Shown here: one piece after another, positions 7,415 to 14,407 of the stretch
Numbering within the stretch: the first letter of the stretch is position 1
How the letters are laid out: each line of letters opens with the position of its first letter
Assembly (NCBI GenBank): GCA_016840645.1
Contig: JAEORY010000045.1
Span: 1 to 14,640 of the forward strand
Direction of reading: 5' to 3'
Source of the DNA: Candidatus Borrarchaeota archaeon
Lineage (GTDB): Archaea; Asgardarchaeota; Sifarchaeia; Borrarchaeales; Borrarchaeaceae
DNA length: 14,640 nt
Made by a program: the position numbers and the translations under genes
Notes under the pieces: model-generated
The model's input: the letters and a program-made list of their open reading frames with translations, nothing else
Told to the model about the DNA's origin: nothing
Databases searched by the model: none

Positions 7415-8881
7415 ATGGACATACTTTCAATAACTTCATTAAAGCGAAAATTGTTAACTCCGCGACCACTGAACCCTTTTTTGATTCTTCTAATTACCTT
7501 TACAGGAGCTGTATTACGATTCTACAAGTTAGGTTATCGAGGTTTTTGGTGCGATGAGGCAGGATCTGTTCTTGCTGCTACGGGACAGGGATCTTTTAAC
7601 AACCCTCATCCACCGCTCTCATTTGTAATTCTTAGGATATTTATAGATATCCTGGGGACGAATGAATTTACCGCACGGCTGCCTGCTTGCCTATTTGGTA
7701 TCGCAACTATCCCTTTGACCTATCTTCTTGGAAAACAATTATTTGGCGAAAAAGAAGGCATGCTGGCCTCATTTATCATTTCTGTATCTCAATGGTATGT
7801 TATATGGTCTCAACAGGCGAGAATGTATACTGAATTGACTGTTTTTACCATATTAGCCTTTTATTTCTTCTATAAAGCTGTATATAAAGAAAATCTCATG
7901 TCTTACGTGCTTTCAGCTGTATTCGGTATATTAGCCTTTTATACACATTATTCAGCAATTTTTATCGTGGTAATAATAGCATGTTGGCTGATTTTAAGGA
8001 ATTTTTTTGCGAACACAGAAAATAATATAAATTATAGGCATCTTATGCTTTTCTTCGCGCTGTTCTTTGTCCTTATCTTGCCCCTGTTTTTCATCTCGAT
8101 TCCCCAATCACTAGACCTTAAGTTTGGAGACGCCGAACCTCAATGGGGATCCGACATCTATGAATTTCTTTTCTTTTTCTTTAGATATTCGATTGGGCCA
8201 ATATGGTCATTATTTTCCATGTTTGGAGCAATTTACTTGATTTTACAAAGAAATAATGCAGGCTACTTATTAGCAACTTATGCTACAATTCCATTAGTTA
8301 CTTTCGCTGTGCTTTCTTTTAGAATAACTGTAGTTACGCGCTATCTTATTTTTACGTTACCCGCTTATGCCTTATTGGCGTCTTACCTGATAATGGAACT
8401 TTTTGACAGAATTCTTAACCACGAAAGAGAGAAAGAGTTTCGGTTTACATCGTTAAAGAATCTAAATTTAAGCGTATTCTTGGCGTTCGTATTTTTATTT
8501 ATTATAGTTATTCGTATAGTTAATCCCTCTGCGCTCCATTATTATTACTTCGAAGATGAAGGTAATGCAGATTGGAAATCTGCATGCGCTTATGTTGCAT
8601 CTGTAATGGAGCCCGAGGATCTTATTGCAGCCACGGGTGATAAAGTCGTCTATTATTATTTAGGGAAAGTCGATTACAGGTTATCTATCGAGTTATTTGA
8701 ACCTAGCGCTTTTGAAGAGATTAAAAATTCTGACGAAAGAGTATGGTTAATTATCGATGACGGGAGAATAAAAACTATTGATCCAGATCATGAGTTCAGA
8801 GATTGGATTGCTTCTGATTGCGAGTTGATGAAGGAAGTATATCGTGTTAAGGTCTATCTCTTCACTCCTAAGAATGTATGA
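7415..8881 (+). CDS. GT39/PMT-like multi-pass glycosyltransferase
   Basis: 488 residues from the ATG at 7415. An earlier ATG at 7301 lies inside the epimerase gene and gives a charged extension, whereas GTGAT at 7404-7408 sits at the right distance from 7415. The protein has about ten or more membrane segments. The first extracytoplasmic loop carries WCDEA (Asp47-Glu48), the acidic pair of the PMT/ArnT fold, followed by NPHPPL (63-68) and the RLPACLFGIATIPLTYLLG block typical of that superfamily. Such enzymes use a polyprenyl-phosphate-linked sugar on the outer face of the membrane. The C-terminal soluble part (about 390-488) is probably extracytoplasmic. It lies 19 bp after the epimerase gene, likely in the same operon. 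Confidence 0.85.
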   Translation: MDILSITSLKRKLLTPRPLNPFLILLITFTGAVLRFYKLGYRGFWCDEAGSVLAATGQGSFNNPHPPLSFVILRIFIDILGTNEFTARLPACLFGIATIPLTYLLGKQLFGEKEGMLASFIISVSQWYVIWSQQARMYTELTVFTILAFYFFYKAVYKENLMSYVLSAVFGILAFYTHYSAIFIVVIIACWLILRNFFANTENNINYRHLMLFFALFFVLILPLFFISIPQSLDLKFGDAEPQWGSDIYEFLFFFFRYSIGPIWSLFSMFGAIYLILQRNNAGYLLATYATIPLVTFAVLSFRITVVTRYLIFTLPAYALLASYLIMELFDRILNHEREKEFRFTSLKNLNLSVFLAFVFLFIIVIRIVNPSALHYYYFEDEGNADWKSACAYVASVMEPEDLIAATGDKVVYYYLGKVDYRLSIELFEPSAFEEIKNSDERVWLIIDDGRIKTIDPDHEFRDWIASDCELMKEVYRVKVYLFTPKNV

Positions 8882-8915
8882 GTCAATGAAAAAGTCACCT
8901 TAGTTTAGTAAAAAC

Positions 8916-8922
8916 TTATAAA
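8916..8922 (+). promoter_or_regulatory. TATA box of the DUF1616 gene
   Basis: TTATAAA, 51 bp before the ATG at 8967, would place the transcript start about 20-25 nt ahead of the coding region. It suggests this gene has its own promoter. Confidence 0.45.
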
Positions 8923-8966
8923 GAAATAAATGAAACAGAACTACATATCCCTCTGCGGGTGATTTA

Positions 8967-9590
8967 ATGAGCCTAAAGCATAAACGCACCTTCAAATCAG
9001 AAACAATTGATAAATTTATTCTTGAAACATTGAAAAAGAGTAAACCAAAGCCAAAAACTGTTAAAGAACTAGCTACGCTTGTTAATAAGGAGCATGGTGT
9101 TCCTGTAAAAAAGGTTTTGGACAGAATTGAAGAACTAGAAATCGAAGGGAAAATCAACTTAAAGCAACCAGAAGGTAAAGGTGCAGCTCCAGTTCCAGAT
9201 AATATATTAGACTATTTAATGAGTTTTGAATATGGGCTAGAATTCTGGATAGTTATAGGTCTTGTCGTTGCTACAATACCTGCAGCGCTTTTTATACCTG
9301 CAGATCATCCACTAGTGGCAATTCGATGGGTTTTAGGAATTATCTTTGTCTTATTTTTAAGCGGTTATGCACTTACTAGCGCATTATTTCCAACAGGCGA
9401 AGAAATTGATGGAATCGAGAAGATTGCCCTCAGTTTTGGTTTAAGTTTGGCTGTTGCTGTCTTTGACGGATTGGCGCTGAATTTTCTCTGGGCAATTCAA
9501 TTGATCCCACTGCTAGTAACACTGTCCATTTTTACGCTGGTTATGTGGATTATCTATCTCTTCAGAAAGTTAGGAAAGTTCCCCATCTGA
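8967..9590 (+). CDS. DUF1616 membrane protein with N-terminal winged-helix-like domain
   Basis: 207 residues. Residues 1-80 are highly charged and resemble a winged-helix/replication-regulator fold (TVKELATLVNKEHGVPVKKVLDRIEELEIEGKINL). Four hydrophobic segments follow (about 90-110, 116-138, 150-172, 175-198), with the LGIIFVLFLSGYALTSALFPTGEEIDGIEKIALSFGLSLAV core that marks DUF1616. The function of DUF1616 is unknown; the family is common near archaeal glycosylation and S-layer genes. The ATG follows GGGTGAT at 8956-8962. The cytoplasmic winged helix fused to membrane segments could mean a membrane-tethered regulator, which is inference. It converges with the second PMT-like gene, leaving only 49 bp between the stops. 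Confidence 0.85.
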   Translation: MSLKHKRTFKSETIDKFILETLKKSKPKPKTVKELATLVNKEHGVPVKKVLDRIEELEIEGKINLKQPEGKGAAPVPDNILDYLMSFEYGLEFWIVIGLVVATIPAALFIPADHPLVAIRWVLGIIFVLFLSGYALTSALFPTGEEIDGIEKIALSFGLSLAVAVFDGLALNFLWAIQLIPLLVTLSIFTLVMWIIYLFRKLGKFPI

Positions 9591-9639
9591 TAGTTAAATT
9601 TCTCCTAAGTCTCTGTGTGTTTTAGATTTTATCAAGAAC

Positions 9640-11139
9640 TCACCAAAACTGGGAATGGTAGATATATATCTCCTCAATCCCAGAACCAAAAGTTTTCTCT
9701 AAGACATAATTCTCAAGAATCCACTCAAATACGGTTTTTACTTCTACAGCCCTAATTTCGTCATTGAAAAAAGTGCGATATGTTTCCTCATTGAAACGCC
9801 ATCTTACAGAGTGTTGATCCAATATTATATACCTAATTTGCCTACTTTCCAAAAATTGTGGCAGATCACTTATTCCAAATGACTGTATATTTCCTGCAGA
9901 TAGTTGTGCAAGCTTATATTTATTTTCACGATCTGTTAGTAAATAATACGCAGCATCCGGTGAAAGTATTGTTTCATCTGGAGAAGTATGTGATTTTATA
10001 TAATCTGCTGCTTCAATTTGATATGAAAGACCGTGAACATATTTCATATCTGAGTACAGAGAGACCCCATACATTAACGATCCAATAAGAGCAAATGACA
10101 CCAGAAGCCATTTAATAGTACTAGCCAAAGCCATACTTTGAGAGTTTCCTTTAACGATATTTTCATGTATTTTAATTAACTTCTCAACAAAAATACCACC
10201 TAATAGGCTAATAGCGGGCAATCCTTGAATGTAATAATGATCGTAGGGAGTACTCATAACTATGATGACTAAAAATGAGATCAGAAACCATGCCACTAAG
10301 AAAAAATCGTATTGTTTTCTCCTTTCAAGTGCAAACAGGGCTCCTCCTAGCCCAACAATCCAGAGGATAACGTTTTGTAAGAAAACTTGATTAATAAAGA
10401 TCTCTAGGGTCTTAAAGAGTGTAAAACCATAAGAATATGATAGTTTATATAAAATAATATCATAAACGGCATCAGTTAAAGCATTGACAGCCTGAAAGTA
10501 GATTATTATTGGAATTATACTTATAAGGACGCCGATAATTAGCATTCCAATTGACTGAAGTAATCTCTTCGGAGTATCTCTATTATAAAAACGATGAAGA
10601 ATGATAACAACTAGTAATATTGCACCTGTCTGCCTCATAATTGCTGAGAGTCCGATGAGGATCCCTACAGATAGATAATGCCAATTATTACTATTTTCAT
10701 GGGCTGGAATGTAGAAATAGACTGCCAGAACAAGAAAAAAAATCATAAATGTCTCAGTGAACACTATTGTGCTATAATGTAAAGAAATTGGCTCGAATTC
10801 ATATAATATGGCGGAAATCAGGCCCATTAAAGGATTATTTATCTTTACTCCAATTTTAAATATAATTAGAGCTGTAAGGATGCTTAAGAACATGGATAGT
10901 ATTCGTACAGCAAATATATTTTTTCCAAAGAGAAAGAAAATGAAGGCTACGATGAAAAATACCCCTGGAGCCTTTTCATTAAATAGATCTCGATATAATA
11001 CTCTCCCTTTAACTATCATCCATCCAAAATATAGAAAGGATCCCTCATCTCCCCTTACGGCTCTAAAAAGCGTTAAACTTCTAATTATGAATCCAAATAT
11101 CAAAATGGCCATTAATAGATAATGACTTTTGCTATCCAA
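9640..11139 (-). CDS. GT39/PMT-like multi-pass glycosyltransferase (second copy)
   Basis: 499 residues, about eleven to thirteen membrane segments. The first extracytoplasmic loop has RGDEGSFLY (Asp31-Glu32) and then NEKAPGVFF (54-62), which corresponds to the (D/N)xKPP signature of PMT_2-type lipid-linked-sugar transferases. IMRQTGAILL and TPYDHYYIQGLPAISLLGG further match this group. A soluble C-terminal domain (about 365-499) follows. It is only distantly similar to the 7415-8881 product, so the two probably add different sugars. The start is TTG at 11139; an in-frame ATG at 11112 would shorten the protein by nine residues, and neither has a convincing Shine-Dalgarno. It is transcribed away from moaE. 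Confidence 0.83.
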   Translation of the reverse strand: MDSKSHYLLMAILIFGFIIRSLTLFRAVRGDEGSFLYFGWMIVKGRVLYRDLFNEKAPGVFFIVAFIFFLFGKNIFAVRILSMFLSILTALIIFKIGVKINNPLMGLISAILYEFEPISLHYSTIVFTETFMIFFLVLAVYFYIPAHENSNNWHYLSVGILIGLSAIMRQTGAILLVVIILHRFYNRDTPKRLLQSIGMLIIGVLISIIPIIIYFQAVNALTDAVYDIILYKLSYSYGFTLFKTLEIFINQVFLQNVILWIVGLGGALFALERRKQYDFFLVAWFLISFLVIIVMSTPYDHYYIQGLPAISLLGGIFVEKLIKIHENIVKGNSQSMALASTIKWLLVSFALIGSLMYGVSLYSDMKYVHGLSYQIEAADYIKSHTSPDETILSPDAAYYLLTDRENKYKLAQLSAGNIQSFGISDLPQFLESRQIRYIILDQHSVRWRFNEETYRTFFNDEIRAVEVKTVFEWILENYVLEKTFGSGIEEIYIYHSQFW

Positions 11140-11235
11140 CAGATTCTGAAGCCGATTAGATAGTGAAATGGATAAAATGCCTCCAGAAAGCGGTGAGTTT
11201 TTCGGAAGTCAGTTTTAAGATTTTTTCGCAGTGCA

Positions 11236-11243
11236 TTTATATA
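11236..11243 (+). promoter_or_regulatory. TATA box upstream of moaE
   Basis: TTTATATA, a good archaeal consensus. A start near 11265 would give a leader of about 60 nt before the TTG at 11326. Confidence 0.5.
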
Positions 11244-11325
11244 CGTTGTGTTTTTGTATCCGTTTTAGAATACTATAGACACATTATCTTTTGTAATTTC
11301 TTGAATAAAGAGGTGTGTACTTTTC

Positions 11326-11865
11326 TTGGCTGGTTTTTTAGCACCTACTATTAACTCAATCTTTATTAAAAGTTATGTGAATAAAATGAGAAAAAATAGT
11401 AAAAACAGTACTGGAAAAAAGGAAAAAGAGGGTTGTCTCTTGCAGAAAGGTCAAATTCATAGAAAAGGCGAAATTACTCTAAATCAAATTATAAATGAGA
11501 TTAAAAAGAATCCTGAAATTTACAAATCAGGAGGGCTTGCATGTTTCATCGGAATTGTCAGAGGGATCGATGAGAAAGGGGACAAAGTCACTAAACTAGC
11601 ATTTGAAACATATGAGGAGAAAGCAAACGAAGCACTGCAAACGATTTGTAATGAATTGATAGACCGAGATGGAATTATAGACATTCATATTCACCATATA
11701 ATTGATGAGTTGGATGTTTCCGAAGATATTGTTTATGTCGTTGTCGCTGGAGGTCATAGATTTGATCTTTGGCCAACATTGCGTGATGCTGTTGAACGAT
11801 TTAAAGATGAAGCACCTATCTGGAAAAAAGAATTCACTATTTCAGGAAGCCAATGGATTCATTGA
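11326..11865 (+). CDS. moaE: Molybdopterin synthase catalytic subunit MoaE
   Basis: 179 residues. With MoaD it transfers sulfur to precursor Z to form molybdopterin, the organic part of Mo/W cofactors. The core (about 42-179) shows GLACFIGIVRG, FETYEEKANEAL, IHIHHIIDEL, VAGGHRFDLWPTLRDAVERFK and the catalytic PIWKKE lysines (167-168). GAGGTG at 11310-11315 lies 10 nt before the TTG at 11326 and supports this start. It gives an extra N-terminal stretch of about 40 residues that is lysine-rich and not part of the fold. ATG at 11386 is an alternative that trims 20 residues. No moaD, moaA or moaC lies nearby. It implies a Mo- or W-dependent enzyme elsewhere in the genome. Confidence 0.92.
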   Translation: MAGFLAPTINSIFIKSYVNKMRKNSKNSTGKKEKEGCLLQKGQIHRKGEITLNQIINEIKKNPEIYKSGGLACFIGIVRGIDEKGDKVTKLAFETYEEKANEALQTICNELIDRDGIIDIHIHHIIDELDVSEDIVYVVVAGGHRFDLWPTLRDAVERFKDEAPIWKKEFTISGSQWIH

Positions 11866-11976
11866 GGATTAAGACTTCTCATTTAAAAAATGAAGCGAAA
11901 AATTAAATAATCAAATATTCTTTTACGTGTTTTATCCCATTTTCTAACGCAGTTTGATTCTGCACTCCATTATTAT

Positions 11977-11995
11977 GCGGGGGTCCATGCGGGGG
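11977..11995 (+). repeat. Two copies of the tRNA acceptor strand GCGGGGG
   Basis: GCGGGGG occurs at 11977-11983 and again at 11989-11995, each preceded by AT, as a 12-nt tandem unit. The second copy forms the better splicing structure and is taken as the tRNA 5' end. The first copy could also pair with the acceptor 3' strand. Confidence 0.6.
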
Positions 11996-11996
11996 T

Positions 11997-12025
11997 TGGT
12001 AGTGCATAATTGCATTACCACCCAT
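11997..12025 (+). other. tRNA intron 1 (position 8/9), 29 nt
   Basis: The intron folds as GGTAGTGCA/TGCATTACC (9 bp, one G-T) with a TAAT loop. Flanking it are the 3-nt bulges GTT (11995-11997) and ATG (12024-12026), a central helix of GGGG with ACCC (three G-C pairs and one mismatch), and two outer pairs, 11989-12028 and 11990-12027. Cutting each bulge after its second base gives GCGGGGGT joined to GGCC, exactly a tRNA-Ser. Confidence 0.75.
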
Positions 12026-12055
12026 GGCCGAGCGGTCAAAGGCGATGGACTTGAA

Positions 12056-12111
12056 AGCAGATCGCTTTCGGGTCGAAGCTCAAGATCGATTAATAACAAC
12101 GCCGATGAAAG
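12056..12111 (+). other. tRNA intron 2 (position 37/38), about 56 nt, boundaries uncertain
   Basis: The anticodon loop is followed by sequence that cannot be tRNA until CCCAT at 12113-12117, which pairs with ATGG of the anticodon stem. A 4-bp central helix with CTTG (32-35) is available at CAAG (12081-12084), but its position does not fit a single canonical bulge-helix-bulge ending before 12112. An AAG at 12109-12111 gives three pairs with CTT instead. The inner hairpin is GCTTT/GAAGC (12064-12079). Confidence 0.55.
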
Positions 12112-12142
12112 ACCCATTGACGTAGGTCTACGTGGGTTCGAA

Positions 12143-12173
12143 GGAAAAAGGCGGAAATCGCTTTTTCCGAAAA
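12143..12173 (+). other. tRNA intron 3 (position 59/60, T loop), 31 nt
   Basis: A textbook bulge-helix-bulge: outer T stem GTGGG/CCCAT, central helix TTCG (12137-12140) with CGAA (12168-12171), bulges AAG (12141-12143) and AAT (12172-12174), then an intron helix of 7 bp (12144-12150 with 12161-12167). Cutting after the second base of each bulge leaves TTCGAA joined to T, a standard T loop. Confidence 0.85.
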
Positions 12174-12209
12174 TCCCATCCCCCGCACTCAATATTTCTC
12201 GATGTTTAC

Positions 12210-12256
12210 TTTAACTAAGCAAGAAAGCACCACAGCTTCAGCGTGAGGTAGTTCAC
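12210..12256 (+). mobile_element. 47-bp IS200/IS605-like mini-element (left end joined to right end)
   Basis: It starts directly after TTAC (12206-12209), contains CTAAGCAAGAAAGCACCACAG as in the other copies, and passes within the left hairpin straight into GAGGTAGTTCAC, the right-end terminus. The reduced hairpin CAC-(A)-GC-TTCA-GC-GTG is at 12231-12245. There is no internal coding. It lies 22 bp after the tRNA-Ser. Between it and the next gene (12257-12387) I see only AT-rich spacer and a Shine-Dalgarno. Confidence 0.65.
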
Positions 12257-12387
12257 ACAATTGAGATCGCTATTTTTAATCTGATAAAAGTCTATAACTG
12301 AATGAAGTGAAGTCATATCAACTAATGCGTCTATTCAATTCAAAATAGATTTTCAAAAATCAACTACCATTAAAGGGGGTCTTTTAT

Positions 12388-12882
12388 TTGAAGATTGGTG
12401 TAATAAGTGATACCCATGACAATTTAGATGCAATAAAGAGAGCAGTTGCTTACTTTGCTAAGGAAGTAGAGTTAATTATCCATGCTGGAGATGTTGTCGC
12501 ACCTTTTTCTGCTAAGATATTCAAAGAGGCGAAGAATATTCCTGTCTATGGAGTACTGGGTAATAATGATGGAGAGTTACTTACTATAGAAGTTTTTAAC
12601 AAACTTGGTGGGAATGTAAAGCGTCAGTTTAATGCATTCACAATGGATAACAGACGCATTGCTGTAATGCATGGTGAAATGCTAGAAGTTATTGAAGCAC
12701 TTGTTCTATCGAAAATGTATGATATAGTGATCAGCGGGCATACTCACGATCCAAAAATCGAAAAAACAGATGATGGCGTGCTTCATGTGAATCCGGGGGA
12801 AAATTGTGGATATCTTACAGGAAAATCAACAATTGCAATTATCGACACCGCTACTTTAACTGCAGAAATCATTGAGGTCTAA
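12388..12882 (+). CDS. YfcE/MJ0936-type metallophosphoesterase
   Basis: 164 residues, a minimal calcineurin-like phosphodiesterase. The metal ligands are all visible: DTH (Asp8, His10), GD (Asp35), GNND (58-61), the histidine at 95 in VMHGE, and GHTH (117-120). Members hydrolyse phosphodiesters such as bis-p-nitrophenyl phosphate with Mn or Ni; the physiological substrate is not established. The TTG start is preceded by AAGGGGGT (12373-12380) at 7-nt spacing. The next gene starts 24 bp downstream on the same strand, so the two are probably cotranscribed. Confidence 0.9.
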   Translation: MKIGVISDTHDNLDAIKRAVAYFAKEVELIIHAGDVVAPFSAKIFKEAKNIPVYGVLGNNDGELLTIEVFNKLGGNVKRQFNAFTMDNRRIAVMHGEMLEVIEALVLSKMYDIVISGHTHDPKIEKTDDGVLHVNPGENCGYLTGKSTIAIIDTATLTAEIIEV

Positions 12883-12906
12883 ATAAACTATTGGTGATGT
12901 TAATTC

Positions 12907-14103
12907 TTGAACGAGAATATAAATCAAATTTTAAATTCATTTCTATATCCACAAGCGCTTATTGAGCATTTAATAACTCATTACGGAGTAAAACGAACAC
13001 ACTCGCTTCTAGATGCTCTGAGAAAACCTGTTCCTCAGTATACATTACGAGTAAACACGTTAAAATGCACCGCTGAAGAACTAATCGATCAGTTTGCGGA
13101 GGAGGGAATCAATGCCCACCAGCATCCTTGCTACGAAGATGTTGTCCAGATAAGACTTAGCGGTCCCAATAAACTTCCTGTTCATCCAACAACCGTTACA
13201 GTGGATAAATTCGCAGCAGAGGCTGTCATGTTAGGTGCGCATTTGTATGCTCCTGGTGCACTTCGCTCTAGAAAAACACGTCTAGGAGATAAAGTATCAG
13301 TATTAGATAAGCATGATCATCACGTTGGCAGCGGAATATCAAGAATGACCTCTAGAGAAATGCTTGAGGCAAAAAAAGGCATTGCAGTTGATATAACGCA
13401 TTCAATGTATACTTTGCCACATTTAAGAGAAACAAAGGCCTATGAGAAGGGTTTATTCTACAGTCAAAGTCTGCCAGCAATCCTCACATCAAAAATTTTG
13501 CATCCTCAACCGGGTGAGACAATCATCGATATGAATGCAGCACCCGGCGGAAAGGCAACCCATATTGCGCAGTTAATCTCAGATGATGGAAAAATTATCG
13601 CGATAGACCGTTCAAAACCCAAAATTAAGCGCATGCAACACCATTGCGAACGGCTAGGAATCCAATCAATCAAATTATTCCATGGGGATTCATGCAAACT
13701 CCAAACGCTATTACCATCGGTGGAAGCTGATAGAGTTCTTATTGATCCACCTTGTAGTGCGTTAGGTGTACGCCCCAAACTCTATGAAATCTGGCAAGTA
13801 GATGAGCTCGATGCGTTAACTAGATATCAAAGACGATTTATCAAGGAAGCCACTAATGTGCTAAAACCTGGGGGTGTAGTAGTCTATAGTACCTGCACAT
13901 TGACGCAAGAAGAAAACGAGTTTAATATAAAATACGCTTATACGGAATTAGGATTAGAAATTATTTCACATGAGCCATTTGAAGGAGTCAGTGGTGAACT
14001 ATTAAGTGATTTTCCACACAAGGAAACAGAAAAACTTCAACGTTTTTATCCTGATATTCATGATACCCCTGGTTTTTTCATCGGAAAGTTACAAAACCAA
14101 TAG
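12907..14103 (+). CDS. NSUN6-like tRNA (cytosine-5) methyltransferase with PUA domain
   Basis: 398 residues. Transfers a methyl group from SAM to C5 of a cytosine in RNA. The PUA domain is inserted at about 97-178 (VTVDKFAAEAVMLGAHLYAPG ends near 117, later GIAVDI). The Rossmann domain carries motif I DMNAAPGGKATH (208-219), motif IV DPPCSALG (280-287, Cys283) and motif VI STCTLTQEENE (328-338, catalytic Cys330). The PUA-plus-NSUN order is that of NSUN6, whose archaeal homologues methylate tRNA near position 72. The TTG start has GGTGATG upstream at 12893-12899. The TAG stop at 14101-14103 is directly followed by the end of a mobile element. Confidence 0.9.
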   Translation: MNENINQILNSFLYPQALIEHLITHYGVKRTHSLLDALRKPVPQYTLRVNTLKCTAEELIDQFAEEGINAHQHPCYEDVVQIRLSGPNKLPVHPTTVTVDKFAAEAVMLGAHLYAPGALRSRKTRLGDKVSVLDKHDHHVGSGISRMTSREMLEAKKGIAVDITHSMYTLPHLRETKAYEKGLFYSQSLPAILTSKILHPQPGETIIDMNAAPGGKATHIAQLISDDGKIIAIDRSKPKIKRMQHHCERLGIQSIKLFHGDSCKLQTLLPSVEADRVLIDPPCSALGVRPKLYEIWQVDELDALTRYQRRFIKEATNVLKPGGVVVYSTCTLTQEENEFNIKYAYTELGLEIISHEPFEGVSGELLSDFPHKETEKLQRFYPDIHDTPGFFIGKLQNQ

Positions 14104-14400
14104 GTGAACTACCACCTAAAAGCAGGCTGACTTCCTGAATCATCCATTCCTCAACGGGATATGTCAAACAGGCTCAACGGGCAGTCCCTGCCCTGATGAT
14201 GCTGATGAGCGTGATGCTACATAGTAGCGTGATCGGTGTAAAATCGTGATGGCAGAGTTATGATCTCGTGCTACATCAAGTTCACAGTAAGGACAGCAGT
14301 GGATACGGGTTGCCAGTGTTTTCGGCACCAGTTTCCCACACCTACTACACAGCTGTGTAGTATTATAGGCACTCACATACTCTAGTTATTCATGTCACTA
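14104..14400 (-). mobile_element. Right part of a degraded IS200/IS605 tnpB element
   Basis: On the minus strand the sequence holds the 3' part of tnpB and then a right end finishing in GGTAGTTCAC at 14104, matching the ends at 1184 and 12256. The left end is not visible. The other side is occupied by a different copy that starts at 14408 in opposite orientation. The 14400 boundary is approximate. Confidence 0.6.
14164..14385 (-). pseudogene. TnpB (RNA-guided nuclease) C-terminal fragment
   Basis: About 74 codons remain. They encode EYVSAYNTTQ followed by a zinc ribbon, CSRC and CPYC, and then DVARDHNSAITIL, which holds the last RuvC catalytic aspartate. The RuvC I and II parts and the N-terminal RNA-binding domain, roughly 300 residues, are missing. 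An in-frame TAA at 14386-14388 precedes the fragment. A GTG at 14376 could start a 70-residue peptide, but the remnant cannot cut DNA. The C-terminal tail ends QGLPVEPV. Confidence 0.85.
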
Positions 14401-14407
14401 GATTTAC

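Larger units (their letters stand above)
11989..12187 (+). tRNA. tRNA-Ser(TGA) interrupted by three introns
   Basis: The spliced form is GCGGGGG (11989-11995) paired with CCCCCGC (12180-12186), T8 and G9, a D arm GCC-GAGCGGTCAAA-GGC (12027-12043), anticodon stem ATGGA, loop CTTGAAA with anticodon TGA (12052-12054), a 14-nt variable arm with GAC/GTC (12118-12131), T stem GTGGG/CCCAT and T loop TTCGAAT. The length is 83 nt without CCA, which is not encoded. The long variable arm and CTTGAAA loop are serine hallmarks. Introns interrupt it near positions 8/9, 37/38 and 59/60. The first and third form bulge-helix-bulge structures for the archaeal splicing endonuclease. The discriminator would be A, where archaeal tRNA-Ser normally has G. 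The anticodon stem keeps an A31-C39 mismatch with the boundaries chosen here. Confidence 0.88.

Noticed and set aside
9591..9639. Bidirectional terminator between convergent genes
   Set aside because: There are short T-rich runs but no hairpin or strong oligo-T tract to support a call.
11902..11918. AT-rich stretch as the tRNA-Ser TATA box
   Set aside because: It lies about 70-85 bp before the tRNA, too far for a normal archaeal tRNA promoter; no better candidate is visible.
11944..12214. Opposed open frames of about 80 codons
   Set aside because: They cover the intron-containing tRNA-Ser and have arginine/serine-rich translations without motifs.
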